The notes under the pieces: generated by a model
Seen by the model: the letters and a program-made list of their open reading frames with translations, nothing else
The model's database searches: none
Told to the model about the DNA's origin: nothing
Shown here: piece by piece, positions 1 through 12,684 of the stretch
Position numbering within the stretch: the first letter of the stretch is position 1
How the letters are laid out: every line of letters starts with the position of its first letter
Made by a program: the position numbers and the translations under genes
Source: Chrysoperla carnea
Taxonomy: Eukaryota; Arthropoda; Insecta; Neuroptera; Chrysopidae
Direction: 5' to 3'
NCBI RefSeq assembly: GCF_905475395.1
Contig: NC_058340.1
Location: 65,388,181 to 65,452,180, forward strand
Length of the DNA stretch: 64,000 nucleotides

Positions 1-68
1 AATCATAAAAGTCCTAAATTTGCATTAAGTTTGCACGACAAGAGGATGAATAACTCATATATATCACG

Positions 69-166
69 CCAACCGATTTCGATGATCCTTTTTTTAGTGA
101 TAAATCAGTTAGTGCACCCAACCGATTTCGATGATCCTTTTTTTAGTGATAAATCAGTTAGTGCAC
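69..166. repeat. 49-bp tandem duplication
   Basis: A segment beginning CCAACCGATTTCGATGATCC occurs twice head to tail with a 49-bp period (starts at 69 and 118). The same sequence appears once, inverted, around 9115-9165 beside the second fold-back element. The duplication therefore arose locally in the flank of the first element copy. Confidence 0.8.
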
Positions 167-190
167 TTCAGGTTCACTAAAAATCACAAA

Positions 191-515
191 AGAAAAAAAA
201 ATTTTAACAAAAAGAAAACCGACTTCAAAAGAAAAATTTTTCCAAAACTAATTAAAATACACTAAAAGTAAAAAAAAAAAACGATAATATAATGTAGTTA
301 AAATTATTGAAATTTTTGGAGTCGGTGTCAGCCAAGCTAATGTTGCAAACTGTTCTGTCAGAGTTGTTTCTTTGGCTGGCACCGACTCCAAAAATAACAA
401 TAATTTTAACTACATTATTATTATCGTTATTTTTTTACTTTTTAGAGCATTTTAATTTGTTTTGGGAAAATTTTTCTTTTGAAATCGGTTTTCTTTTTGT
501 TAAAAGTTTTTTTTT
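191..515. mobile_element. Fold-back element, copy 1 (AACCGACTTCAAA arms)
   Basis: A near-perfect inverted repeat of about 325 bp. The outer arms carry AAAACCGACTTCAAAAG and its complement. The inner arms (289-336 and 371-418) carry GGAGTCGGTGTCAGCCAA and its complement around a loop of about 35 bp. Apparent open frames through it are products of the palindrome. A second copy lies at 8797-9412 in the opposite overall orientation. No transposase is present, so it is non-autonomous. Confidence 0.75.
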
Positions 516-1555
516 ACTAAATAGTACTTGAACTCTTTAAATTTAAAAGAGCAGTTTTAAAAATAAATAAAAAAAACTTTACTATACAGGAATAGTTGAT
601 GACAGCTAATTATATAGAAGCTTGAAGCATTGAAATAGCTATCCTTTTTTCACTTATTGAACTAAAGATGTAAAAATGATCAAAGAAGATTGTAATATAT
701 GAAGCATAAAATTTTCTGTAAGTAATGGCGACTTCTTATTAATTTTCCAATTTTTTTTCTAATTTCTGCTTTTGAAATCGAGATGCCCAGGTCTCCTGAA
801 TAACCCCAAACTGAGTCCCCAAAAACCCCCTGAGTAACCATTTTCAATGCATTTGGTACATTTTACGGGATAATATTTTTTTTTTTTCAATTGCCAAAAA
901 TAACAAAAAATTTTTTAATGCACAAACGAGGAAAATTATCTCCCCATAATTTGCAATAATCACAAAGTTTATAAATACATTCTAGAACTCTTGATTAGAA
1001 ACTCTTGATTGGAAACCTTTATAAAATCTTGACTAATTTTCAAAAAGCTTTGCATATTATTAGCTGTTTATTTCGTGGGATATGAAAATACTGTCTAAGA
1101 ACATTACCTATACGGCATTTTAAGATTAAAAATGGTGGAGGCGTTGGGAAATCCAATTTAATTTCATTCATTAAAAAACAATTTACAAAAATTTTCATAT
1201 TCAAAACACTTTTTAAAATAAAGCTTTTATTTAACACAATGTATATTATTATACAGTGAATTTTAATGATCTAAAAAGTATAAAATAAATGTTTTTCCGC
1301 TTAACCACTATATTTATATTATTAATAAATGCCAAATCTAATTTCCTGAACATTTTAAACGTGAGTGCCCCAAGCTTTTACGTTTTTTATTCACATAACG
1401 ATAAAAAAAATAATTTTTATTATTTATTTCATTAAAATTGACATAAATTTAATAAAAGCTAGTCTTTAAAATATAATTTTTAAGTAAAAACGTAAGCGTA
1501 CGCGATAAAAAAAAAAGTAGAATTTTAAATATTAAACTTCAAAATTTCATTTTGA

Positions 1556-1841
1556 AGATGTATAAACGCCAGGGCAATTTTGGATAAAAGACTTGATTTT
1601 TTTTAAAATGAAGTTGGACGAAGTCTAAATCAATTCTGAAAATTTTAGGGGGAGAAGGGTTGAAAACTTTGTTCAATTATTTAGCTTTCGATATTTCGAA
1701 AACCAAGACAGGTATCGAAAAATTTTATTCTTTTTTTCGTCTACATTCCCGAAGTTATAACAAAATTCGTCTTAAAAGTTGAAAATAAGGTACAAATAAT
1801 TTCAACCACAAGTCTAAACTTGCCTTGGCGCTCGTAAAACC
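1556..1841. mobile_element. Degenerate TTAA-flanked element, copy of the 10.5-kb family
   Basis: The right end reads CTTGCCTTGGCGCTCGTAAAACC followed by TTAA at 1842-1845. The left end carries an inverted version (AACGCCAGGGCAATTTT). The interior matches the 10,525-11,534 element, including the segment about cttcgatatttcgaaaacca and the run about cgtctacattc. The left terminus is eroded, so the exact start is uncertain. Confidence 0.5.
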
Positions 1842-3246
1842 TTAAGTTAAAATTATTTTAAATATCACTTACGTAAAATTCTTTAACCACTAAAATTTTC
1901 TGTTCCTCCACTGGAAAATTTTCATCACACAAATTATAAAATGAAAATTTACAATTAAAAAAAAGCAAAACTTCACTATTTTTATCTATTTAATACAAAG
2001 GAAAATCTTATTAAAATTTCATCAAACAAAGCACAGGAAAGTGTAATTTTTTTTACAAATATTACTAAAACGTTCTTCGTTGTCTTTACTCTTGACTTTA
2101 CTACATTACATGGATTGTTTACAAAGGAAATGTGCAGTAAAACACATTCGAGCGACAATGTAAACAAACAACAACCGAAAATACAATTTGTACAACAATC
2201 AAACGAAGAACCGCATTGTGTATTACTACAACAAACTATTCGGCTTCGGATTGTAATGATTCGTTGTAAATATTTTGTATGAATGTGTATATTGTAACGT
2301 TGTAAATAGTATTTTATAACATCGTCTACACTGTCTACAGTCTACACTACGTGGTGTGAATCTTTTACTATTCTATAAGAGACATTATATATGTTTTCTC
2401 TGATGATGATATTCTTGGTTGTATATCCGTGTACTGAGTATGTCATACTGTATATTTGTGTATGTGTAGATATAGTAAAAACTCTCTCCCACTGAAGATG
2501 ATAACAGGCGCAATCACAAAACATGCGCTTATTCCATAGAAATTATGCTTCTGCAATACATTAGAAGCATATGTGTACACTTGAAAACACACAAAAGTAT
2601 GCTTAGCGTTTTGATACCTGAGTCGATAAATAAAATTTTCTGATCTTATCAAACAATTTTGTAATACTTTGGGCAATATTCGAAACTTTAAGGGGTGAGG
2701 AAAATGGTTAGTAAGTTCCTTTTGAGAGCTTGACGCGTGACCGATACCTTTAACGATCTAGTCTTTATATTGCATCGTATACCACCAAATCGAAACCAAA
2801 TTATTTAAAAAAATTTCTAAAATAAGTTCGATTGGCCTTCATTCTAAGTGAGAACGTGTCACGAACAAGAAAACAACGAACTTCACGAAAGTTTCGTTTA
2901 AAAACTGTATTAATTAAATTTTTCCAAAAATCAATAGTGGGTGTCATACGTTCAATAAAATATTTTTCGCAAAATCGGAGACATTGATGTGGAAGACATA
3001 CTATTATAGCTGGATAATTTAAGCTTTTTTCTCCGGAAGATTTGGACGCCCTATGAATAACATTTGTGGGACAAAAAGAATTTTGCGTTTTTTGACTTCC
3101 CAGTATCTATAGGAAAGTTTCAGCACTACTTTAAATGGAAGTCTGTTAGTGCGAAAACTTTTGGAGACATGCTTTTGCGTTTTTTCGGAATATTGCCAAA
3201 AACGGCGCGTCCAAATTGAAGGATTGGAAAGAAGAAAAAACAATGT

Positions 3247-3378
3247 CAGTAGTCTACATAGCGACTTTAACAGTCGAGACCCATTAAAAACCAACACCCA
3301 ATAAAAACCTAGACCGCCTCAAATCTTATATTCTCCAATAATAGGTTCCGACTGTTAACGTCGCTAGGTAGACTACTG
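3247..3378. repeat. Hairpin-forming inverted repeat, 30-bp arms
   Basis: CAGTAGTCTACATAGCGACT at 3247 is repeated inverted at 3349-3378 with about two mismatches over 30 bp; the loop is 72 bp. Sequence related to the right arm and its T-rich flank recurs near 7090-7150. This is probably a MITE terminus pair. Confidence 0.6.
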
Positions 3379-4294
3379 TACTTGGTTTTTTTTCTTTTTA
3401 GGTTTTAATTGAAGCTCATTTTTTACGTAGTCAGGTTTTTTTGAATTTTTAAATTATTTTTTTATTTTATTTTAATTTCAGTTTGATTCGATTTTTTGTA
3501 CCAGAACTGTTTTTATTGATAAAATATAAACAATTTAAAATTAATCAACTTCTTATTACGTCATATCTACATCGACTCAGCAATATTTACCTAATTAAAA
3601 AAAAATGAAAGATAAATTTCATATGAAAGTTTAATAAACCTGCACAAAGACCTCTCTTCCACAATTAGCCTCGCTGGGGAAGTGCCCTGTACGATTCATA
3701 GAAAATTATGACAAAATTGATCATAAAATTTTAATTTTACTAATGAAAAAATATAAAAGTTCGAGAAACCGAAACCCTAACTTTTAAGTTTACCGAAACA
3801 TATTTCGAACAAAAGTTATGTTTGTTATTTTATACGAACCAACTTTTGGAGCTATTCGTGCCATTTTTTACTATAACTAAATATTTGTGTCGATGGCAGA
3901 CATTGGTTTATAACAACACAATTGATAGTATTTTAAGCGCTGTCAGCTATAACTATGTTTCATTTTATTATGAAAACAAGTGTACTTACTGCACGTACTA
4001 ACGTGGATTAAATATTTTAAAAGATTTGTGATATTTTATAAAATAATAAATGTAAATTTTATAACGTGTTAAAGATGAATTTCTTATACATGTATACTTT
4101 ATTTCACATCACTTCTAGATTCCATCCTTAATACAGGATGTTTTAAGTTATGACATCAAGACTTCATCATCAAGTGGTAGATAACGTTATTAATATTAAC
4201 AAAGATAATAAATGAGAACGCTATATAGGATATTTCTGATTAAATTTCGATTTTGTCCCAATTTCCTTGATCAATTTCTGTATTATATAAATAC

Positions 4295-4419
4295 GTATTT
4301 CGACTACCATGTAATCTTATTTAGCGCCGTCACCAAATTAGCAACGAGTAACATACACTATAAGAGTAATTACGATTAGCTACATCATACTGATGATGAC
4401 TACATGGTAATCGAAATAC
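4295..4419. mobile_element. Short MITE-like element with 22-bp terminal inverted repeats
   Basis: GTATTTCGACTACCATGTAA at 4295 pairs with its near-perfect complement ending at 4419, giving a 125-bp element with no coding capacity. I could not define a target-site duplication. Confidence 0.5.
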
Positions 4420-6074
4420 TAAATTTACGAAATAAATAAAATCTATGAATTTGGGAACATAATTTAATTAGTTAGTGGGTATTGCCAAGATATCTGCTAA
4501 AAAAAATTGGATGCCTGGTACAAAATGTTCCAAAATGGGGTATTTCTTAATGTGCGTTCGGCGGATGAATGCTACATTTTCCATACACGTCAATAGATTT
4601 TTTTAAACTATAAACTTTTTTGAAGTGAAAACTTCTTTAGGCGCGTTGAGCGTTTTGGTAGACGGTAAAATCATCGGTTGGCGTCACCGACACCTTAATG
4701 ATAATAGTATATCTATAGCTATGGATAGCCAGACTAGCTCTTTATGGATAGCCTGTGTACACGTATACACTAATACATCGACTATTTCTGACTGTATAAT
4801 AATGTTCAAAATGTTCTGAAAATAATGTTCAAACTTGAATTCATTGAAATTCGTGTAAATAAAAATATTATGTATAATTAAGATAATTGTATGTTAATTA
4901 TTATTTCAACCAGTTTGTACTTATATTTTGTTCATGGTTTGTTTAACCCATCATATGTAACTAATAAATAAAACATAAAAAATTGCATATAATTTTTGCA
5001 TATAATTTCAATTAGTCTTAATTTAATAGTTCCGTTTTCACTTCTATCGACAGTCCCTACGACTGCCTGAACTTTCTTTTTTAAATTAAAATTACATAAA
5101 TAATAGCGAAAAGAACGAATAGTAGTTCTTATCGGGTGTTCCAGGACACCGCTCACTCTTTTATATTTATAATAAAATCAGTGGCACTATTGATTTTTTC
5201 TCGAAACGGAATGATGGCATACGCATTTTTCTTCATCTGATTTTCGTAATTTATCATCTTAAGTCTTATATCATTAAGAGTCCTTATAGCTTATTCTGCT
5301 AAATTTTCACAAAAATATGTTTTAACTAAATAAATTTTAACACTTTATCTAGAAAGAAGCACTTTTCCGACTATAAATGTAAGAACAAATTGTCATGATT
5401 TTAATTAGTTATTTTCTGTTGTATTAACTTCTTGTGTTATAACTTGGACCATCCTGTACTCGTAATAGAATGTTAAACACGCTGAAATCTGGTTGTTCGC
5501 TGGATGGTAATAGAATTTTAAAAAATTTCCACAATAAAGAATCCCACGATAAAAACTTTGAATTAATGGTGTTAATGCAGTTTTTTATTACACAGCATTT
5601 TAAAATAATTTACATATTACATTCAATTTTTTTCAAAGCTTGATAGAACAATTCTTAGCGCGAAACATTTCTTAACTCGTTAGCACTTCCGTTATAAGCA
5701 TTTATCTTACGGTCGATTTGAAAAATTAAATAATTTTATCTATTTTCGAATTATGAATTTTGCACCATTTTAAAATCTATCTACAGTTTTTTAAGAATTT
5801 TTTTTTCAATCCTTTCAGAAATTGTAAGAATTTTTCTCATCACGAGACGTAGCCATATGTAACTTTTGCGACCACATTTGTACTAACAAAATAAAGGTTT
5901 GTACAAAAATTCCGAGATGAAACCCTAAGATGACTGAAGTAATAAAATTGTAATTGAATCTCCGTCTATTTTTAAAACAAATTACATGATAATATCCATT
6001 CACAAATATTAAAATGAATGAAATCATTGACGTTTTAACTTTTTATTCATATATAAATAATACAGTGAGCTGGA

Positions 6075-6775
6075 AAAAAGTGTTAATAGTGGAAAAGTTT
6101 GGAAACACCATCGATTTTAATAAAACTTGTAACGTGTTTATAGGACCCCAAAACACATTCAGCGAAGCTATTCATAGAAGTACATAGGACCTATTGGGAG
6201 TCATGAATACGAATCTTAGATTACACGAATTCTGCCTCGTATTCCGAAAATTGTGCCATTTTTGACCAACAATATTTTTTTCGACATACAAATATTGACG
6301 TTGGAAATACTAAATTTTACATTTAAGCAAATATATCAAGGTATTGATAGTTCCTAGACACTATGTTCAGAAAAAAAAAGTATTTAATTTTTAGTTGCTT
6401 ACAAAAATTGATTCGTGTAATCTGACATCGTAATCAATGACCAAAAATACCCATTAGAGCACGGTTTGAACGATAAATTTTTAGTTTACCGTGCCAAAAA
6501 AGTAAAATTCTTGGCTAAAAATGGCACCATTTTTGCAAGACATGACAGAATCCGTAAAATCCAACATTAAATTTGTATTCAGCTTTGTGCCTACTAAATG
6601 ACAATTTTATGCCAAAATAAAAATTTCAAAAAGATTTTGGGCTACATATACCCCAGTATAACTAGATTCAGTTGGCTGAATGTTCCTTGCGGTCCACGTT
6701 ACAAAAAGTTTCATTCAAATCATTCAAATCGGTTCTGTTTCTCTTTTCCAATGCATCCCGGCTTACTAATTGTAC
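6075..6775. mobile_element. Long inverted-repeat element, family shared with 52.7 kb
   Basis: The left arm (about 6090-6290) includes the run TTGTAACGTGTTTATAGGAC. The right arm (about 6500-6760) holds the diverged complement. A third, single-arm copy lies at 52,684-53,010. The arms share a region around GTGCCATTTTT and a tract reading TGAATGAAACTTTTTGTAAC. There is no coding capacity, so this is a non-autonomous fold-back type repeat. The ends are approximate. Confidence 0.5.
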
Positions 6776-7634
6776 TATAACTCATCATATCACATGCCAT
6801 GTTGGTGGTATTACTTTTAATATATAGTAACTAATTAAGAAAATTAATAGCTGGCAAGGTTTTTGATATTTTATTTTGAGATGACCAAATTTTCAAATTA
6901 TTTTCATGACTGCACGTAGGATCTTCAATAGACACGAAGAACGTCTTCTTCTCTTACGTCAATCCATTTGTCTTAATCTAACGAGTGTCACTAAATACAT
7001 GGCAGTAATGAAAATTCAATATGGCGACAACCAGACACCATATAGTGAAAAATAAAAAATGGACAGCCAACAAACTAACTTTAATGGGTCCCTACTGACA
7101 AAGTCGATATGTAAACTACTGGACTTGTTTTTTTTTCTGTTCAGGCTTTTTTTAACGCAATCGAGTTTTTAAATTTTTTTTTATACGTTTTATTATACGT
7201 TTTAAATGGTTTCCCCTCAAAAAAAAAATACAAAAATAAAAACACAGGAAAGTATTCTGTTTTATAGCTTATTGTTAATAAATATAAAATATTATATTAC
7301 AAGCGTGGGTTTCTCACAAATATTCGTCATCATATTGTATTTGTAATAAAACAGAGCCCATACAAAGCAAATGTAAATAAACACAAAATGATAATAAAAT
7401 TGAATTATTTTGTGTTAAAAAATAAATTTATTTCTAAATTTAAAAATTGACAAGATTTTAAAATACATTTTTAACATTTCACACAAAATACAAGATGTTT
7501 AAGGTGATTAATTGGTGCAGAAGTTGAACGATTCATGGCAGCACAATTTTGGGGATGGCAAAACTTTAGAAACGTCAAAATTTTAAAAACGAACCAATTG
7601 AATGGCAATAATTTTTTCGCAATATTCATTTTTT

Positions 7635-8400
7635 AATATGTCAATAGCGTACTCAGGACGTAAAAAGCTTGGTTTAGTTCGTAAATGAGCAACATAGGTC
7701 AATTGGGTCTTGGGTTCGTAGAACCCATCTTGAAAATGTTAGTGATAGAACCAAAGTGTTAAAAATGTTTCTTAAAAAAAATAAACAACTTTTGAGGGGA
7801 AATTTTTTTTCCGTAAACATCATTTGTTTTGCTTGATTGATTTTTGATGATTCATCTCCAATAAATTTCGAAAATGTAGTTTCGTGGCTTCCACATTTGG
7901 CATACAGGCTAATATAAACGAATAACTACCACGAAAAATGAAAAATATGATCCAAAAATAGTAGGTTTAAAAAAAATTCATGCAAATACGATAAAATTTG
8001 GCCAAAATATCCAAAAAATTATTTTTTTTATCTTTATGACTTCATAAAAATTCAATAAATTTGATTTTGGTCTGGCACATGCAAATTTATTGCAATTTGA
8101 ATCAATCAAGTATGTAATTTCACTAATTTTGGGTCATATTTGGTCAAATTTAACGTATCTCCAATAAGTTTCGAAAATGCTGTATCGCGGCCAGAAATAA
8201 GAAATGGTGACGTTTTTGTAACAGCAATTTTTTAATGTAATTGTGCATATCTTAAAATTTATAGTATTTTTATTAAAATTAAAACATCATTGTTTACCCG
8301 TGAGGACGTAAATTAGGACAAAACTTTGGTGTCCATTTTCTCCAAAATTATAAAAGAAAGGCAGTTGAAAATTTGCAAGTAGCTTCAATTAGCCAAGAAA
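7635..8400 (+). mobile_element. R1 dispersed repeat copy, interrupted by a nested insertion
   Basis: R1 sequence (GTAAATGAGCAACATAGGTC and flanks) runs from about 7635 to 7828 and resumes at about 8288 (TTGTTTACCCGTGAGGACG). Between the halves sits an element of about 460 bp. In other R1 copies the two halves are contiguous, for example on the complementary strand near 57.0 kb, so the interruption is an insertion into a pre-existing R1 copy. Confidence 0.65.
7829..8288 (+). mobile_element. Nested ~460-bp element, inverted mate at 9.94-10.35 kb
   Basis: It begins near TTTTGCTTGATTGATTTTTG and ends near AAAATTAAAACATC. The same sequence occurs in reverse orientation at about 9940-10,350. Flanks at the insertion show ATTTG-like against ATTG-like sequence, a possible short target duplication. 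The interior shares a TTATGACxTCAT tract with the 17.4-kb tandem array, so the two belong to one wider repeat family. Confidence 0.6.
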
Positions 8401-8796
8401 TTTGCAAATAGCTTAAATCCGCCAATGAGGACAGAGTATTTGAATTGAATCACTCTAATTTGCACTTGTATCAGACAAAAAGGTGGACTAAGCCAAGTTT
8501 AATCAAGCACAATTTTTTCTGCAATGTAAATTGGAAATTTTTAATATTTTTAAATTACTTGTAACAAATTAAGAAATGGGAAATATAATATTAAAAAAAA
8601 ATGGGAAAAAATCCAATTTTAACGAATAACTGTGTAACTGACATTTCGAGAACCATTATACAAAAAACTGGCGACGTTTTGGGTAAATTCATATTAGCTA
8701 TATAACAACAAAGTTTTCGTGAAAAGAAGAGATATAATTTTTTTTGCGCCTTTTTTTGATATTTTCACATTTTGGCGGATTCGACTATTCAATAAA

Positions 8797-9412
8797 AAAC
8801 CGACTTCAAAAGAAAAACTTTTCCAAAATAAATTAATATGCACTAAAAAATAAAAAATATAATGTAGTTAAAATTATTGTTATTTTTGGAGTCGGTGTCA
8901 GCCAACGAAACAACTCTGACAGAACAGTTTGCTACATTAGCTTGGCTGACACCGACTCCAAAAATAACAATAATTTAAACTACATTATATTATCGTTATT
9001 TTTTACTCTTTAGTGCATATTAATTTATTTTGGAAAAGTTTTTCTTTTGAAGTCGGTTTTCTTTTTGTTAAAAGTTTTTTTATTTTGTGATTTTTAGTGA
9101 ATCTGAAGTACGCTAACTAATTCGTCACTAAAAAAAGAATCATCGAAATCGGTTGGCGTGATATTGAGTTATTCGTCCTCTTGTCGTGCATACTTAATGC
9201 AAATTAGAGATTTTTATGGTTTTCTCATGGATGCCGTCATCAGAACTTCACCAAAATGAAATGGGACCACACAGGAAGCACTAGTTTTCAAATAGATAAA
9301 GAATCATCAAAATCGGTTTACCCAGTCAAAAATTCTGAGGTAACAAACATAAAAATAAAAAAATACAGTCGAATTGATAGCCTCTTCCGTTTTTGTTTGA
9401 AGTCGGTTAAAA
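8797..9412. mobile_element. Fold-back element, copy 2 (more complete)
   Basis: It is bounded by AACCGACTTCAAAAG near 8800 and TTTGAAGTCGGTTAAAAAC ending near 9412. Inside is a 47-bp inverted pair (8859-8905 and 8942-8988) with a 36-bp loop and essentially perfect arms. The 3' part (9115-9410) carries the tract ATCATCAAAATCGGTTTACC, which I recognise from a repeat type widespread in insect genomes. No transposase gene is present. Confidence 0.7.
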
Positions 9413-9939
9413 ACTAATTTTAAACATTTTGCGGCTTTTAAAACTAAAAACGACATATTTCTTATTTAAAAAAATCTGCAATATAAATAGCTTAAATAAT
9501 ATGTATTTAAAATATATTTAATAAAATTGATTAATATTATATGAGATCTCAGTTCGATTCAATGATTTTAAATTAATTTCTGACATTTAAATCGATCGTG
9601 ATTTTGATGTGATGCGCATTCAATTAAATAATATGTGTGTATAAATAATTATGCAACAAACTTATTTTATAAAAATATGAAAATTCTAATTATAAATAAA
9701 ATGTTTCAATCGCTTTTTATTATAAAGATGCGTTTAAGATTTCAGAACGACTTTGATTTTCAGGAAGTGAATGCCGCCGAAGCGGTGAATTCTTTATTAA
9801 TATCACAATTTTTAGAACTGGAAATTAAGACATATTTTACTTTATAAAAATTCAGTGTAAAACTTCTTTTTTTCCGAAGATGGGAAGGAATTTTCGTATA
9901 CTTCTTCGTATGGCTTTAATTTTCTTTAATCACTGTTCG

Positions 9940-10350
9940 ATGTTTTAATTTTAATAAAAATACTATAAATTTTAAGATATACACAATTACATTAAAAAAT
10001 TGCTGTTACAAAAACGTCACCATCTCTTATTTCTGGCCGCGATACAGTATTTTCGAAACTTTGACCAAATATGACCCAAAATTAGTGAAATTACATACTT
10101 GATTGAACTGGATTAAATTTGCATGTGGCAGAGCAAAATCAAATTTATTGAATTTTTATGACGTCATAAAGATAAAAAAATTAATTTTTTTGATCATTTG
10201 GCCAAATTTTCCATTTTTTGTGGCAGTTATTCGTTTATATTAGCCTGTATGCCAAATGTGGAAGCCACGAAACTACATTTTCGAAACTTATTTTGAAGAT
10301 ACGTTAAATATGACTTAAGAATCATCAAAAATCAATCAAGCAAAATGTAT
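9940..10350 (-). mobile_element. Inverted copy of the 7.8-kb element
   Basis: This is the reverse complement of 7829-8288, from ATGTTTTAATTTTAATAAAA to AATCAATCAAGCAAAATG. Together the two copies form large inverted arms around the fold-back element at 8.8 kb. It contains one perfect TGACGTCA palindrome. Confidence 0.7.
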
Positions 10351-10524
10351 CATCTATAAATCTGTCAAATGAAGTCACATGTATAAGAAAAGCTCAAAAA
10401 TTCGATTTGCCTTTTTTTAGACGACGTCCCTGCAAAAGGTGGAACTTGGGTACAAAGTCCCGGGAAACAATTAATATTATAATACAAAGACGTCATTATT
10501 GTTGAAGAGTATATACTTTTTTAA

Positions 10525-11534
10525 GGTAGTATGAGCGCCAAGGCAAGTTTAGACGTGTGGTTGAAATTATTTGTACCTTATGTACTTATTGTTGTTGTTT
10601 ACATTTAATCATGCACACGATATTTACATCATGGTCTATTCGACTATATTTTGATATAATATGTTACATACAGGCGTAAACTAAATATTGACAAATATCT
10701 TGTCTAGTAATCTTTATTTTCATACTTTGATGATGAATTTTGTTATAACTTCAAGAATGTAGACGAAAAATAAGAATAAAATTTTTCGATATCTACCTTG
10801 GTTTTCGAAATATCAAAAGCTAAATAATTAAACATAATTTTCAATTTTCGATATTTTGAAAATTACTCGAGAGTTATATTGTCAAGTTATAACATAATTC
10901 ACCATCAAAATTGAAAATATATACTTTTTTTAAAATTTGTGTCACCAGTACCGTGCTCATACATCCTTAATTAGTCGGGCACAACGAGTTTTTTCGTTTT
11001 CAATCATTTATTAAGATTTTAATTTTAATTTAAATAGTTTTTTTTTAATTTCCACCGACTAGTTATGGAGAAATCTATGAAAACATATCATCCATCCACC
11101 TACCGTTTTCCCTAATTTCAAAGTTAAATATGCCTACTTTTGAAGTCATTTATTTATTTTGAAGTCCAACTTCAAATTGAAAAAAAATCAAGCCTTTTAT
11201 AATAATAATAATGGGGTTTAACCTCCGTTTCTCTGACATATACGCCTCCACCCACATCATTATTTGTTAATATTTATTTTTATTTAATTACAAACATATT
11301 TACAATTACATTTTGATGTGGGTGGAGTCGGTTACTTCGTTCTTATCCTAGCGACGACAATGTGATCAATTCTGCACTCCCATTAATTATAAATTGTTCA
11401 CACTGCCGCTGACTGGATTCGAACCCCTTACCTAAGTCTAAATGGACAAACAGCCAGAGACAAACGCCTTAGACCGCTCGGCCATTTAGGCATTTAGGCC
11501 TTTTATAAAAAATATCCCTACCGCTCGTCCATCC
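10525..11534. mobile_element. TTAA-flanked element with GGTAGTATGAGCGCC-type ends, hosting a SINE
   Basis: TTAA at 10,521-10,524 is followed by GGTAGTATGAGCGCCAAGGC. The right end reads CCGCTCGTCCATCC followed by TTAA at 11,535-11,538. The terminal repeats are imperfect. TTAA target duplications are typical of piggyBac and Kolobok superfamilies; assigning either is inference. A 295-bp SINE is inserted at 11,203-11,497, so the original element was about 700 bp. Confidence 0.6.
11203..11497 (-). mobile_element. tRNA-derived SINE with intact target-site duplication
   Basis: Read on the minus strand, the 5' end resembles a tRNA-Leu-type head: an A box TGGCCGAGCGGTCTAAGG, then a B box GGTTCGAATCC about 60 bp later. 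A tRNA-unrelated body follows (GTAACCGACTCCACCCACATC region), ending in an (ATT)n tail. The 11-bp direct repeat GCCTTTTATAA flanks it exactly, at 11,192-11,202 and 11,498-11,508. That is a clean target-site duplication and marks retrotransposition rather than a functional tRNA gene. Confidence 0.85.
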
Positions 11535-12022
11535 TTAATGTGTGCAAATAGTCAGTTTAATAATAATTTCACTAATAATAATTAATAATATGTGAATATT
11601 AAAAACTGTCAATGTTTATTTTCTTTTAGCGTTGCGTGTACATGTAATGTAATGTAGGTACGTGTACATGTATGATCACAAATAGTTAATGACAGTTCAG
11701 GGTTTGAACACTGATATGTGAAGACTTGAAGAATCTACCATAATAAACATAACACACAACTATGTCTTTAATAAATAAATAATTTATAATAATAATTTAC
11801 ATATTATGTAAAACTAACTAATAACAACAACTAACGTGTCTTTACACTAAAAATAAGTAGGTGTATTTAAAAATAGTTCAGTTTCTAGTCCGAAAAATTG
11901 AGTTGCGATTCTGATCTAGACGCCACTCACATCAATTGTTAGAAAACCTCCAAAAAAAAAAAACAATTATAGGCCAATCCGATAATTCTCAATCAAGTTT
12001 ACTTCGAAAAATAATGATTTAA

Positions 12023-12262
12023 ACTTTTGTTCTATCTCTAACGGTTTACAAGATGGGTTCTACGGGTCCAAAACCTTGACCTATGTTGCTCATTTACGAA
12101 GTCGCTCTCACTTTTTACGTGCTGAACATGCCATAAAAATTTCATCTTGATATGTCTTTTTGTTTTTGAGTTATCGTGTTAATGTACTGAAAGACGGACC
12201 GAAAGCGTTACAAACTTGGAACTAAACTTAGTATACCTTGTATATTACATATATACATGGTA
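12023..12262 (-). mobile_element. R1 dispersed repeat copy
   Basis: This is a minus-orientation R1 copy: ATCTCTAACGGTTTACAAGA, CTATGTTGCTCATTTACGAA and a CACTTTTTACGTxCTGA tract, ending in the AAACTTGGAACTAAACTTAG segment and a TATATACATGGTAT tail. It shares these blocks with copies at 27.3, 28.4, 30.5, 55.5, 57.0 and 63.9 kb. Confidence 0.75.
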
Positions 12263-12684
12263 TAAAAATTGATTTTTATTTTTTATTCAACAACTCAATT
12301 ATCGAAGTAGAAATGTATTTGGAAAGTTGTGTCCAGATCAGAATGCCGAACATTTTTCGGGCTAAGAACTTGTCTATAATCAATTATGTTTTAACATTAT
12401 TTTAATAGGATTCCATTGTTATCAGTTTATTAATTAAACTAATAAATCCTAATAATTATTAAATATTAAATAATAATTAAACATACTATAAATATGTAGA
12501 GTGTTTACTTTAAGCCATGTTATTTAAAACTCGGGGTGAAATCATATAATGCCTCCCCAAACACTCTGGTGATGTAGCTCAAAGTGGTACCAGAAACGAT
12601 AGTCTATAGACCGTGTCCAAAAGCGTTAAAACGTGCAACGTCTTAGCGTTTGTCATCCCAGCAGTTTGTCACTTAGGTTCGATA

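Noticed and set aside
307-531. 74-codon plus-strand frame with hydrophobic residues
   Set aside because: It lies inside the fold-back palindrome; the hydrophobic look comes from T-rich arms.
9635-9847. Frame ending EVNAAEAVNSLLISQFLE after a CAG acceptor-like site
   Set aside because: Codon-like but isolated. There is no partner exon or domain, and it sits in transposon debris.
11203-11497. Functional tRNA-Leu gene on the minus strand
   Set aside because: No complete cloverleaf. The body, tail and target duplications identify a SINE.
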